Assembly: GCA_023228045.1 (NCBI GenBank)
Contig: JALOBY010000003.1
Span: 28,069 to 92,068, forward strand
Reading direction: 5' to 3'
DNA from: Endomicrobiales bacterium
GTDB lineage: Bacteria > Elusimicrobiota > Endomicrobiia > Endomicrobiales > JALOBY01
DNA length: 64,000 nt
The position numbers and the translations under genes are program-made. Positions 1 through 8,483 of the stretch are shown here, piece by piece. Each line of letters opens with the position of its first letter. Position 1 is the first letter of the stretch. The notes beneath the pieces are model-generated. The model did not search any database. It saw only the letters and a program-made list of their open reading frames with translations, and was not told the DNA's origin.

Positions 1-2141
1 ACTCCGCCACTAAAAATAACGGTTTTTGTTTCAAGTTCAATACTAAGCTTTTTAAACACATCAACAACAATTTGCGCAATCATTAAATGGAACTTTGCAC
101 TAATTATGCTTGTTGGAGTTTTATTAAAAAAATCTTTGATAATTTCTCTTATTGATTGATCAATGTTAATTAAAATTTTATCGTCATTTTTCTTGAATAT
201 AAAATTATAACCTTTTTGTGGCTTTATGTCTAACGCAATGGCCTCAAGTGCCATTGCTGAGTGCGCCTCATAGGAGGATGTTAATTGAAGACCAGTTATT
301 GCCGCTACAGCATCAAATATTCTGCCAACGCTAGATGATTTTTGACATTGTCCTTTTTCAATCATTTCAAGGATGGTTTTGTATGGGAAAGCCTTTAAGT
401 GTTTTGGAATATCTTTGACACCAGCTTTATGCAAAAGTGAAAGACCAACTTTCCATATATTTTTTGATGCGTCATCACCACTTGGAAGGTCAAAATAATC
501 AAAATGTGCCTTGCGTAAAAACTTTTTACCGTCAAAATAAAAGCATTCCCCACCCCAAATTGCACCGTCTTGCCCATATCCAGTACCGTCAAATGCAAAG
601 CCAATTAATGGTTTTTTTAGTCTGTTTTCTGCCATAACAGAAGCAATGTGTGCATGGTGATGCTGTATTGATACTTTTGTAACTTTGGGGTTTCTCATTG
701 TAATTTCATCTGCCAAGTGTGTTGTTATGTAGTTTGGGTGAAGGTCACAAGCTACAATAGACGGTGAAACAGTAAGAAATTTTGAAAACTTATTGATAGC
801 TTCTTTTTGGAAATTTATTGCCTCTAAGTTATTCATGTCACCAAGGTATTGTGAGACGTATGCTTTATTACCTCTTGTTATGCAAATGGAATTTTTTAAC
901 TCCGCGCCAAGCGCTAAAATACTGCCGTATGATTGCTTATTAAATATTTTAATAGGTTCTGGCGTGTAACCCCGACTTTTTCTTACAAAAGCTTTTTTAT
1001 TTGACAGTGGGTTATGAAATACTATTGAATCATCTAATCGGTTATGTATTGGCCTATTGTTTGTTAAAAAGAAATCTGCGATATTGTTGATTTCTTTATA
1101 AGCGCTATCGTCAATGCAAATTGGTTCATCGCTTTTGTTGCCAGATGTCATAACCAAAGCATTTAATTTGTTATCAGTAAATAGCAAATGGTGCAATGGC
1201 GCATTTGGCAACATAATCCCAAGTGAGTGATTGTTATTGGCAAGGTGTTTTGTGGTAAGTTTTGTGGATTTCCTTTTTTTGCATAATACAATTGGTGCTT
1301 GATGTGAGTTAAGTAAGTTTTTTTCAAGGGGCGTTATTAAACAGTATTTTTTTGCAATTTCAATGTTTTTTACCATTAGAGCAAGAGGTTTTTGCTCGCG
1401 ATTTTTGTGTTTCCTTAATAAAGCCACAGTTTTTTTGTTGAATGCATTACAAGCAAGGTGATAACCACCAATACTTTTTATAGCTAATATTTTGCCATTT
1501 AATAATTCATCTATTGAGCGCTTAATGGCATTTGTTTGTTTTGCAATAACTTTTGCCTTATTTGTTGTTAGCAGAAGAGATGGCCCGCATAGCTCGCAGG
1601 CATTTGGCTGTGCGTGGAACCTACGGTTTGACTGGTTTGTGTACTCTGCAGAGCATTCTTTACATAATTGAAACTTAGACATTGTTGTGTTTTTTCTATC
1701 ATATGGTACCGCTTTTATTATGCTGAACCTTGGTCCACAATCGACACAGCTTATAAAAGGATAATTGTAGCGACGGTCACTTGGCGTTGACATTTCCGTT
1801 ATACAGTTTTTACAAACTGCTATATCTGGCGGAATGTCTACACTTGATTTATTATCAGATGTACTTTTTAAAATTGTTAAGAGATCAAACTTGCGGTATC
1901 TAATATATTTAAGTGCCACTTTTTCAAGTTTGGCTAAGGTTGGTAGGCGAGTTGGTAAAAGCTTTAAAAAAGCGTCAATGCGTGCCTTTTTGCCTGTTAA
2001 TATGCATAAAACAGAGGATGATGTGTTGCTAATTTGCCCTAAAAGTTTTTGAGTTTTTGCAATACGGTAAAGAGTAGGCCTAAAACCAATGCCCTGCACA
2101 GTACCAAATAGTTTTAATTGAATAGTTTGTGTTTGTGACAT
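1..2141 (-). CDS. hypF: Carbamoyltransferase HypF, NiFe hydrogenase maturation (partial, runs off left edge)
   Basis: HypF uses carbamoyl phosphate and ATP to carbamoylate the C-terminal cysteine of HypE, the first step in making the CN ligands of NiFe hydrogenases. Translation from the ATG at 2141 is open to base 1 (about 713 codons). It shows the family's domains in order: an acylphosphatase domain (GTVQGIGFRP near residue 13), paired CxxC zinc fingers (CVDCGPRFSI, then CKEC and CELCGPS), the YrdC-like domain, and the Kae1-like domain with SIQHHHAHIAS, VGRIFDAVAAITGL and YEAHSAMALE. The last visible residues are SGG, so about 40-60 C-terminal residues lie outside the window. No Shine-Dalgarno is visible before the ATG, and a hairpin sits immediately upstream. 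No hydrogenase or other hyp gene is in the window. Confidence 0.95.
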   Translation of the reverse strand, partial: MSQTQTIQLKLFGTVQGIGFRPTLYRIAKTQKLLGQISNTSSSVLCILTGKKARIDAFLKLLPTRLPTLAKLEKVALKYIRYRKFDLLTILKSTSDNKSSVDIPPDIAVCKNCITEMSTPSDRRYNYPFISCVDCGPRFSIIKAVPYDRKNTTMSKFQLCKECSAEYTNQSNRRFHAQPNACELCGPSLLLTTNKAKVIAKQTNAIKRSIDELLNGKILAIKSIGGYHLACNAFNKKTVALLRKHKNREQKPLALMVKNIEIAKKYCLITPLEKNLLNSHQAPIVLCKKRKSTKLTTKHLANNNHSLGIMLPNAPLHHLLFTDNKLNALVMTSGNKSDEPICIDDSAYKEINNIADFFLTNNRPIHNRLDDSIVFHNPLSNKKAFVRKSRGYTPEPIKIFNKQSYGSILALGAELKNSICITRGNKAYVSQYLGDMNNLEAINFQKEAINKFSKFLTVSPSIVACDLHPNYITTHLADEITMRNPKVTKVSIQHHHAHIASVMAENRLKKPLIGFAFDGTGYGQDGAIWGGECFYFDGKKFLRKAHFDYFDLPSGDDASKNIWKVGLSLLHKAGVKDIPKHLKAFPYKTILEMIEKGQCQKSSSVGRIFDAVAAITGLQLTSSYEAHSAMALEAIALDIKPQKGYNFIFKKNDDKILINIDQSIREIIKDFFNKTPTSIISAKFHLMIAQIVVDVFKKLSIELETKTVIFSGG

Positions 2142-2153
2142 AATAATAAATAA

Positions 2154-2188
2154 AGCGGCGACATCTGATAATATCAAACGCCGCCGCT
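2154..2188 (-). terminator. GC-rich hairpin with T-rich tail just ahead of hypF
   Basis: The arms 2154-2160 and 2182-2188 are a perfect 7-bp inverted repeat (AGCGGCG/CGCCGCT). Inside it lies a second small palindrome (TGATAATATCA). On the minus strand the hairpin is followed by TTTATTTATTATT and then the hypF ATG. This looks like a rho-independent terminator for transcripts coming from the PPIase genes, or an attenuator for hypF. The function is inferred. Confidence 0.55.
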
Positions 2189-2189
2189 A

Positions 2190-2350
2190 AACCCGGATTT
2201 TGCAATAGGATTTGGAATTCGTCAAAAGATATGGGGCACTTTTTTCCGCAAAAGCCTTGCTAATGGAATTACCATTACCTGCAACTTTTGCGTCAAAACT
2301 GCCTCCATCTCTTTCGCTTCGGTTCTCAAACCTATTGCAAAGTCCAGGTT
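2190..2350 (-). repeat. Dispersed element A, copy 1 (161 bp, terminal inverted repeats)
   Basis: The ends are imperfect 22-bp inverted repeats (19 of 22 match; core TTTGCAATAGG). The same 161-bp element occurs at 20112-20272. This copy lies between the SurA-like gene and hypF, yet its minus strand is open throughout in the same frame used by the copy inside ndk: CNRFENR near one end and YCKIRV near the other, with a stop right after the element. It encodes no transposase, so it resembles a MITE or a Rickettsia-type palindromic element. Confidence 0.85.
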
Positions 2351-2380
2351 GAAAGTCGTTTTTAGGTAAAATTAATTTAT

Positions 2381-3412
2381 TTAATTTTTCTTGATGCTTG
2401 CTTTTGAGCGTAGGTTTTCAAGCCAAGTTTCGTATTTTTTTTCAGCATTTGAACGATAAATATAATCTAAAAGATCATTTTTCGTTTCTTCAAATGACAT
2501 TTTTTTGCTTGCTTTTTTTTCATCAACTTTGATTATGTGATAGCCAAAGCTTGTAAGTATTGGTTCTGAGACAGTACCGACATTTTGAGAAAATGCTGCT
2601 TTTTCAAACTCAGGAACCATATCGCCCTTAGCAAAATAACCAAGGTCTCCGCCACGCTGCTTTGAGCCCGTGTCATCGGAGTATTTTTCGGCTAATACAG
2701 AAAAATCAGCATCTTTAAGCAATGCTTCTTTTCTTATTTTTTTTGCTTTATTTAAAGCGTCAGTTTTCATTGATGTGGATGCGTTTTTGTCAACCTTTAT
2801 TAAAATATGGCGAGCTCTTACCTGCTCAGACGAGAGGCGAGCGAAAACATTTACTAACGCATCATAATTTGCATCGCCAGATGGCGCTTTGTTTGCTTCT
2901 GCAAGATTTAATTGAACTTTATCATATAGAGCTTTTGCTTCCAGATCGCTTGGTTTTGGTATATTTGCTTTTACTTCATTTTCAATTAACTTCATAACCA
3001 TTAGTTGTTCTTCAATGCGTTTTTCAAACTGAGTATTTGTTAGACCATTGTTTTTTAGCTCTGACTGATACTCTGCTTCAGTTGCAAAGCGTTTCTTTAC
3101 TGTATCTAAACCGTTTGCTATATCTCTTTTGGTTACTTTTATTTTTGCCTTTGTAGCTTGTTGTTTTAGAAGTTTTTCGTCGATCATTTGATCCAATAAT
3201 TTACTTTTAAACTCTTCAATTTTTGCTGGTGATTGCTCGGCAGGTGGCGCACTTTTTGCGTACTGTTCTATCATTGGTTGTGCGTTTTTCTCAAACTCAC
3301 TTTGCATAATAGCTTCGCCATTTACTACGGCTATTGCTTTATCGACAACTTTTGCGCTACAAATGCTAACAGATGCAAGAAATAAAACAAATAAAAACAC
3401 AACATTTTTCAT
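2381..3412 (-). CDS. SurA-like periplasmic peptidyl-prolyl isomerase
   Basis: A 343-residue exported chaperone/PPIase, likely helping outer-membrane proteins fold in the periplasm. The first 20 residues are a classical signal peptide ending SICSA. Next comes a SurA-type N-terminal helical domain (AVVNGEAIMQSEFE; DQMIDEKLLKQQA). A single parvulin domain covers about residues 195-300 (RARHILIKV, FSVLAEKYSDDTGSKQRGGD, LGYFAKGDMVPEFEKAAF, SFGYHIIKV). E. coli SurA has two parvulin domains; this one has only one. The start is well supported by GGAG seven bases upstream. It is downstream of a second PPIase, with a repeat-rich 108-bp gap between them. Confidence 0.88.
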   Translation of the reverse strand: MKNVVFLFVLFLASVSICSAKVVDKAIAVVNGEAIMQSEFEKNAQPMIEQYAKSAPPAEQSPAKIEEFKSKLLDQMIDEKLLKQQATKAKIKVTKRDIANGLDTVKKRFATEAEYQSELKNNGLTNTQFEKRIEEQLMVMKLIENEVKANIPKPSDLEAKALYDKVQLNLAEANKAPSGDANYDALVNVFARLSSEQVRARHILIKVDKNASTSMKTDALNKAKKIRKEALLKDADFSVLAEKYSDDTGSKQRGGDLGYFAKGDMVPEFEKAAFSQNVGTVSEPILTSFGYHIIKVDEKKASKKMSFEETKNDLLDYIYRSNAEKKYETWLENLRSKASIKKN

Positions 3413-3425
3413 TATAATCTCCTAT

Positions 3426-3514
3426 ATCGCCCGCCCCTTGGGCGAGGTCTCGCCCACTCATACGAGTGAGGCGGACATCCCACCTTTAGCGGGACTTAGT
3501 ATTTTTCACTTCTT
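3426..3514. repeat. Partial/rearranged copy of dispersed element B
   Basis: This spacer between the two PPIase genes holds several short palindromes (CGCCCTTGGGCG-like and CACTCATACGAGTG). It shares the stretches GGCGAGGTCT and GACTTAGTATTT..CACTTC with the fuller element B copies near 55 kb and 57.7 kb, but in a different order. It is probably a decayed or rearranged member of that family. Confidence 0.55.
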
Positions 3515-3520
3515 AATATT

Positions 3521-4426
3521 TTACTCTGCGCTTTGAGTGTTAGCTTTATTTTCTGAAAATGACGCGTTGTCTACTGCAACTTTCGCAAGAGAGTCATAGT
3601 CAATTTTTATGCCAAGCTTTTTCTTTGTTGCATCTAACCAAAGATCAAACTTGTTTTTCTCTAAGGAACGCTTAATAAGTTCTTTTGCTTGTTGATAAGG
3701 AATGGAAGATGCAACTTTTTGCGATGATTTCATTATTATATGAAACCCGAATTGCGTTTGAACTATTTCTGCAATTTGCCCCACTTTAAGAGGAAATAAT
3801 GCTTTTTCAAATTCCGGCAAGAGGTCTCCGCGTTTAAAAGGTCCAATTTGTCCGCCTTTATTTGCAGAAACAGGATCTATAGACATTTCAGAGGCAACCT
3901 TAGCAAAGCTTTCACCTGATTTAATGCGCCGCATTGCTTTTTCTGCTAACTCTTTTGATGGCAGAAGTATGTGTTTTGCCATTACTTCAAGTGGCTTTTC
4001 AAATTCTGCCTTGTTTGTAATGTAATAGTCATTTATATCTTTTTCAGTTACTTGCAATACACCTTTTTGTAGTTCTTTTACAAAAAGTTCAATGCGCATA
4101 TTATCCCTAAACTCTTTTGCTTTTTTTGCACTTTCTTTGTTGAATTCATCCATGGAAGTTTTAAATTCCTTAGTTGCCTCCACACCAGCTTTTTTTGATG
4201 CCTCTACAATAATTTTTTCGCGAATTAGAAGGTCTAAAAACTGTTTTTTGCCAGCATCTGATGTGAAAAAATTCCTGTAAAATGGTGATGTTTCGTTTAG
4301 GCGTTCTTTAACCATTTCCATGGAAATCTTTTCCGAACCAACTTCCGCCACAATCACTTCTTTCTTAAAACAACCAGAAAATACTACACCAAAAATAAGA
4401 GTTGAGAAAATAATTGCTTTTTTCAT
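3521..4426 (-). CDS. PrsA/PpiC-type lipoprotein peptidyl-prolyl isomerase
   Basis: A 301-residue membrane-anchored parvulin foldase. I chose the ATG at 4426 because GGAG lies seven bases upstream and the protein then begins with a lipoprotein signal peptide (MKKAIIFSTLIFG, lipobox FSGC, Cys19). The frame stays open upstream to 4522, but that stretch is a degenerate repeat. A SurA-like N domain (VAEVGSEKISMEMVKERL; FLDLLIREKIIVEA) is followed by one parvulin domain (MAKHILLPS, DPVSANKGGQIGPFKRGD, LLPEFEKALFPL, QFGFHIIMK). It is adjacent to a paralogous periplasmic PPIase and downstream of mfd. Confidence 0.88.
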   Translation of the reverse strand: MKKAIIFSTLIFGVVFSGCFKKEVIVAEVGSEKISMEMVKERLNETSPFYRNFFTSDAGKKQFLDLLIREKIIVEASKKAGVEATKEFKTSMDEFNKESAKKAKEFRDNMRIELFVKELQKGVLQVTEKDINDYYITNKAEFEKPLEVMAKHILLPSKELAEKAMRRIKSGESFAKVASEMSIDPVSANKGGQIGPFKRGDLLPEFEKALFPLKVGQIAEIVQTQFGFHIIMKSSQKVASSIPYQQAKELIKRSLEKNKFDLWLDATKKKLGIKIDYDSLAKVAVDNASFSENKANTQSAE

Positions 4427-4436
4427 TGTTTCTCCG

Positions 4437-4503
4437 TTTAATCCCGCATTTTGTAACAGGATCTGGAATTTGACCGAAGCATAGTTCTCACCGGTCAAAT
4501 TTA
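4437..4503 (-). repeat. Degenerate short relative of element A with a 10-bp inverted repeat
   Basis: On the minus strand, the bases right after the mfd stop resemble the end of element A (AATTCC.GATCCT.TT.CAAAAT.CGGG). Next to them is a perfect 10-bp inverted repeat (AATTTGACCG / CGGTCAAATT) around a loop of about 15 bases. The hairpin overlaps the last codons and stop of mfd, so it may also act as a weak 3' structure. Membership of family A is inferred from eye alignment only. Confidence 0.45.
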
Positions 4504-7500
4504 ACCCTAGGCATGGTAGCATATTTGTTTATATTTGACAAGAAAACACTAAGCTGACTAATTAACATTTTCTGTGGCTCAGCGCTGTTGGTTTTTTTAA
4601 ACCTTAAAAGTTGCGCCTTGTTTCGTGCAAATTCAAGTATATGATAATAATGTTTAATTAATGTTTTAAGCTTTTCTGCCGGAAATTGCACTTCAGGTTT
4701 AAAATAAATATTTAGATAGTTTTCATCTTCCGCTATCGCACTGATCCCAGATGTTTGCGCTAATAATCTTAGTTTTGTTATTTCAAAAAGGTTTTCAAGC
4801 TCAATTGGTAAATTTCCAAAGCGATCTTTAAGCTCAATAGCAATAGCAGTAAAATCATCAATTTTAGTAGCTGAAGCAAGCTTTCTGTAAAAAATTATAC
4901 GAATATCTTCTTGTTCAATATATTGCGGTGGTATATATGCGGCTATTTTGAGGTCTATTTCTGTTCTTTCATCTATTTTTTGAAAGCTTGGTTTTATTTT
5001 ACCGCTAGCCTCTTCTAAGAGGCGAGAAAATAGTTCAAAACCAACTTCTTTTGCAAAACCATGTTGTTGGGCTCCAAGAATACTTCCAGCTCCCCTAATT
5101 TCAAGGTCGCGTAAAGCAAGGCGAAAGCCAGAACCGAGCTCAGTAAACTCCTTAAGGGCAGTTAAACGCTTTTGCGCATCTTCACTTAATTTGCCAGGTG
5201 AATGGAATAAATAGCAATAGGCCTTTTGTTTTTCCCGTCCAATTCTCCCACGCAACTGGTATAGTTGAGCTAAACCAAAGTTTTCAGCATCTTCAATTAT
5301 CATTGTATTTACACTCGGTATATCTAAACCAGATTCAATGATTGTTGTGGCTATTAGAATATCTGTTTTCCTATGCAGAAAGTCCCACATTGTTTTTTCT
5401 ATTTGTGTTGGATTAAGCTGCCCGTGGATAACAGCGGTTTTTGCGTAAGGAACTATTGATTTAATCTGATTGGCCTTGGAAATCATTGAGTGAATTTGGT
5501 TATGCAGGTAATAAACCTGCCCCCCTCTTGAAAGTTCAGCCTCGATTATTTTTTTTACAATTTCTGTATCAAAGTGGCCTATATGGGTTTCTATTGGCAA
5601 ACGCCCAAAAGGAGGAGTTTCAATTACAGATAAATTTTTTAAGTTTGATAGTGACATTGAGATTGTTCTTGGAATTGGTGTCGCGGATAACAGCAATATG
5701 TCGGCATTTTTTTTCATTTGCTTTATTTTTTCTTTTTGCTTTACGCCAAAACGATGTTCTTCGTCAATTATAAGCAATCCGAGATCTTTAAAAACTATAT
5801 CCTTTTGCAGTAGGCGATGAGTTCCAACAACAATATCCACACTTCCATTAGATATCGCCTGAAGGGTTATTTTTTGATCTTTTTTGCTTTGAAAGCGGCT
5901 TAAGATTGCAACTCTTAGAGGAAAAGAGGCAAGACGGTTTGTTATTGTGTTGTAGTGTTGTTCCGCAAGAACTGTTGTTGGCACAAGTATGGCAACCTGT
6001 TTTGAATTTGTGGCGACTTTAAAGGCCGCTCGTATTGCCACTTCTGTTTTGCCAAAACCAACATCACCGCAAATGAGACGTTCCATTGGATAGGGTTTTT
6101 CTAAATCTTCAAAAACTTCAGAAATTGCTTTATTCTGGTCAGGTGTTTCTTCATAAGCAAAAGAGTCGGCAAGCTCGCTTTCCCAAATTGTTTGCGCCGG
6201 GTAAGGTTGGCGCATTTCCGAGCGTCTTTGAGCGTAAAGCTTTAAAAGCTCATCGGCAATCTCTTTCGCCGATTCTTTTGCCTTAAGCTTTGCGCGTTCC
6301 CATGCAACTGTATCAAGCGAGTGTAGCTTTGGCCTAAAACCTTCTAAACCAATATATTTTTGTACCGAGTTAAAATCTTCTAAGGGTACATATAGTTTAT
6401 CTTTGTGACGATATTCTATGGCAAGATACTCCTTAATCTGCTCAGCACGCTCAATTTTTTTTAAACCAAGATATCTACCTATGCCGTATTTTTCGTGAAC
6501 AACAAAGTCACCCTGCACAATTTCCCATAACCCCTCAAGGCGCCTTCCGCTTTTAAACTTTGGAAAGTTTGTTGGGTTGCGCCTGTAAAGTACTTCTTTA
6601 GATGTTATTACGGCTATTTTTTGTGAGTTTGAATAAAAGCTCTCTTCTAAAGCAGAAAGGTGGAATTTAATTTTATTTTTTGGAAGCTTATGAGTAAACA
6701 CAATTTCTTCAATGCGTTCAAGTTCTCCGTTGTTTGAACAAAAAATGTGAGTATTAAAACCTTTTGCCAAGAAGTCGGAAAGCTCTTTTGAAAAGCCATC
6801 AATATTACCTGCCCAACGAGCAAACTTAAAAAAATTCGCATCTATTGTCTTTTGTGTGGACTGGTTTAAAATAATATTTTCAAAACCACTGAAACTGCTG
6901 TTGTAAAAATCGGATTTAGTAAATAGCATTATAAGGGAATCAGTTAAAAGCCTCTGCAGTGTTGTTTGCGACTCTTCAACTGCAGGGAGAATTGCTAAGT
7001 TATTTAAAAAACCTTCGGAAAGTTGTGTGACAGGGTCAAAGTTTCTTAACGACTCTATTGAGTCGTAATAAAAAACAATTCGTACAGGTGCGCCTAAGCC
7101 AGCTGGCCAAATATCAAAAACTTCGCCTCTTTTAGAAAATTGTCCTTCTTGTTCAACGAATGAAGTTCGCTCATAACCAAGGGTGGTTGCCAAATTTGCA
7201 AGGTTGTTGTATTGAAAGTGCTGAGCGTTTGATAAATTTAAAGTAGTTTTTTTAAGAGTGTTAATATCAAATGTTTTTTGCGTAAGTGCTTGCGGTGATG
7301 TTACAATGTAGTTATACTTAATAGTTAATAATTTGGACAATGCAAGAACTCGTTGTAAGTGTGATTTTGATGGGAATGTTAAAACATTTATGCTTGAATT
7401 AAAGAAAACTTCGGATATGGCAGAAGCATCCGATGCATATTCTGTTATTTCCTCTTCATCGACTACAATCAAAATGTTTTGTTTTTTTGAGTAGTTCTTT

Positions 7501-7553
7501 AATAAGTAGTATGGAATGGCACTTTTAGGTAAATTGTTTATAGTTGTGTTCAT
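4488..7553 (-). CDS. mfd: Transcription-repair coupling factor Mfd
   Basis: Mfd is a DNA translocase that removes RNA polymerase stalled at lesions and recruits UvrA; uvrA is also in this window. It is 1021 residues, somewhat shorter than E. coli Mfd (1148), mostly through a compact N-terminal UvrB-homology region. Seen: the RNA-polymerase-interaction domain (GDFVVHEKYGIGRYLG, about 348-363), Walker A GDVGFGKT (496-503), the DEEH box (LLIIDEEHRFG), motif III LLSATPIPRT, helicase motifs V/VI (TTIIESGLDIP, QLRGRIGRE), and the C-terminal TRCF domain. The start at 7553 has no clear Shine-Dalgarno. A -10 box ends only 12 bases upstream, so the mRNA may be nearly leaderless. The final residues (VKFDR) fall inside a repeat-derived hairpin. 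Confidence 0.97.
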   Translation of the reverse strand: MNTTINNLPKSAIPYYLLKNYSKKQNILIVVDEEEITEYASDASAISEVFFNSSINVLTFPSKSHLQRVLALSKLLTIKYNYIVTSPQALTQKTFDINTLKKTTLNLSNAQHFQYNNLANLATTLGYERTSFVEQEGQFSKRGEVFDIWPAGLGAPVRIVFYYDSIESLRNFDPVTQLSEGFLNNLAILPAVEESQTTLQRLLTDSLIMLFTKSDFYNSSFSGFENIILNQSTQKTIDANFFKFARWAGNIDGFSKELSDFLAKGFNTHIFCSNNGELERIEEIVFTHKLPKNKIKFHLSALEESFYSNSQKIAVITSKEVLYRRNPTNFPKFKSGRRLEGLWEIVQGDFVVHEKYGIGRYLGLKKIERAEQIKEYLAIEYRHKDKLYVPLEDFNSVQKYIGLEGFRPKLHSLDTVAWERAKLKAKESAKEIADELLKLYAQRRSEMRQPYPAQTIWESELADSFAYEETPDQNKAISEVFEDLEKPYPMERLICGDVGFGKTEVAIRAAFKVATNSKQVAILVPTTVLAEQHYNTITNRLASFPLRVAILSRFQSKKDQKITLQAISNGSVDIVVGTHRLLQKDIVFKDLGLLIIDEEHRFGVKQKEKIKQMKKNADILLLSATPIPRTISMSLSNLKNLSVIETPPFGRLPIETHIGHFDTEIVKKIIEAELSRGGQVYYLHNQIHSMISKANQIKSIVPYAKTAVIHGQLNPTQIEKTMWDFLHRKTDILIATTIIESGLDIPSVNTMIIEDAENFGLAQLYQLRGRIGREKQKAYCYLFHSPGKLSEDAQKRLTALKEFTELGSGFRLALRDLEIRGAGSILGAQQHGFAKEVGFELFSRLLEEASGKIKPSFQKIDERTEIDLKIAAYIPPQYIEQEDIRIIFYRKLASATKIDDFTAIAIELKDRFGNLPIELENLFEITKLRLLAQTSGISAIAEDENYLNIYFKPEVQFPAEKLKTLIKHYYHILEFARNKAQLLRFKKTNSAEPQKMLISQLSVFLSNINKYATMPRVKFDR

Positions 7554-7565
7554 TTTGATAGTTTC

Positions 7566-7594
7566 ATTTTATAATTTTTGACAATTTGCTGCAA
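7566..7594 (-). promoter_or_regulatory. Putative sigma70-type promoter for mfd
   Basis: On the minus strand, TTGCAG (7594-7589) and TAAAAT (7571-7566) are separated by 17 bases. It overlaps the plus-strand promoter of the divergent gene. A start site about 7 bases past the -10 box would leave only a few untranslated bases before the mfd ATG. Confidence 0.5.
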
Positions 7595-7605
7595 TTTAAT
7601 ATAAA
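7578..7605 (+). promoter_or_regulatory. Putative sigma70-type promoter for the AMMECR1-family gene
   Basis: A perfect TTGACA (7578-7583) is followed 16 bases later by TATAAA (7600-7605). This gives a leader of about 40 bases that contains the AGAGG ribosome-binding site of the gene starting at 7654. Confidence 0.6.
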
Positions 7606-7653
7606 TTTAATTAACCGAAAGGCAAGAATCGTTAAGTTAAAAGAGGTAAATTT

Positions 7654-8208
7654 ATGGAAGAATTTATGATATCACAGGAAAGCAAAGATTTTTTGCTTAA
7701 AGTTGCAAGAGAGAGCATAGAATCATTTTTAAAAGGTGGTTTAAAGAAAAACATGAAAACAAATGATGTGCAGTTAAATACCAATGCAGCGGTTTTTGTT
7801 ACGCTTATGAAAAACAACAACTTGCGAGGATGCATTGGCACAACGGCGGCATATAAACCGTTATATAAAGCTGTTGCGCAAATGGCTGTAGCTGCTGCAA
7901 TTGAGGACACTCGTTTCAATGAAGTTGGTTTAGAAGAGTTAAATGACATTAAAATTGAAATTTCTGTGCTTTCACCACTTGCCAGAGTAAAAAGTGCAGA
8001 AAAGATAAGGCGAAATATAGATGGTGTTATGGTAAAAAAAGAAAATAGAAGTGGCCTATTTTTACCTCAGGTATGGAAAGAGTTACCAAATAAGGAAGAT
8101 TTTTTAAGTGAGCTTTGCTCCCAAAAAGCAGGGCTTGAAAGCGACGCATGGAAAGACGAAAGCACGGAACTATATACTTTTAGCGTGGTGTCATTTGAGG
8201 ATAAGTAA
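7654..8208 (+). CDS. AMMECR1-domain protein (AmmeMemoRadiSam system protein A family)
   Basis: A 184-residue protein of the widespread AMMECR1 family. The biochemical role is not established; bacterial members often sit beside a Memo-family protein and a radical SAM enzyme, but neither is present here. The family hallmark NLRGCIGT is at about residues 56-63, followed by AAIEDTRFNEV and the conserved late motifs GLFLPQVWKELP and KAGL. The start at 7654 is preceded by AGAGG; an in-frame ATG five codons later is the alternative. It is the only plus-strand gene in the window, divergent from mfd and convergent with etfA. Confidence 0.88.
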   Translation: MEEFMISQESKDFLLKVARESIESFLKGGLKKNMKTNDVQLNTNAAVFVTLMKNNNLRGCIGTTAAYKPLYKAVAQMAVAAAIEDTRFNEVGLEELNDIKIEISVLSPLARVKSAEKIRRNIDGVMVKKENRSGLFLPQVWKELPNKEDFLSELCSQKAGLESDAWKDESTELYTFSVVSFEDK

Positions 8209-8318
8209 AATTTAAAACTGTAAACACTTCATTCTATCTGTTATTTTGGATTACATACGTCCAATTTGGGCAGCATATTTCGTAGATTAGTCATTTTTAG
8301 ATTTGAAAATGTCTTTGA

Positions 8319-8394
8319 TGTCATTGCGGTGAAAACCGCAATCCAGCTCTTCATTGATTCTGTTTCCTGGATACCGGCTTGCGCCGGTATGACG
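8319..8394. repeat. Palindromic intergenic repeat with two hairpins (family D)
   Basis: This lies in the 275-bp convergent gap between the AMMECR1 gene and etfA. Hairpin one pairs TTGCGGT (8324-8330) with ACCGCAA (8335-8341) over a GAAA loop. Hairpin two pairs ATACCGGC (8371-8378) with GCCGGTAT (8383-8390) over TTGC. The outer TGTCAT and ATGAC can also pair. This layout is typical of small mobile repeats found between genes in many bacteria; here it may also end transcription from both sides. The rest of the gap shows nothing recognisable. Confidence 0.6.
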
Positions 8395-8483
8395 GCTAAT
8401 TCTGTTAACTATGATTTTAGATGAAAATTTAGTTTTTTACGATAGTTAAACAAACAGGTGTGATAAAATTTAGACAATTAAAC

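Noticed and set aside
1..2141. hypF as a frameshifted pseudogene
   Set aside because: The frame was followed from the ATG to base 1 with all motifs in one frame; it only lacks a stop because it leaves the window.
4488..7553. Mfd as a truncated protein
   Set aside because: It is shorter than the E. coli protein, but every helicase motif, the polymerase-interaction domain and the C-terminal domain are present.
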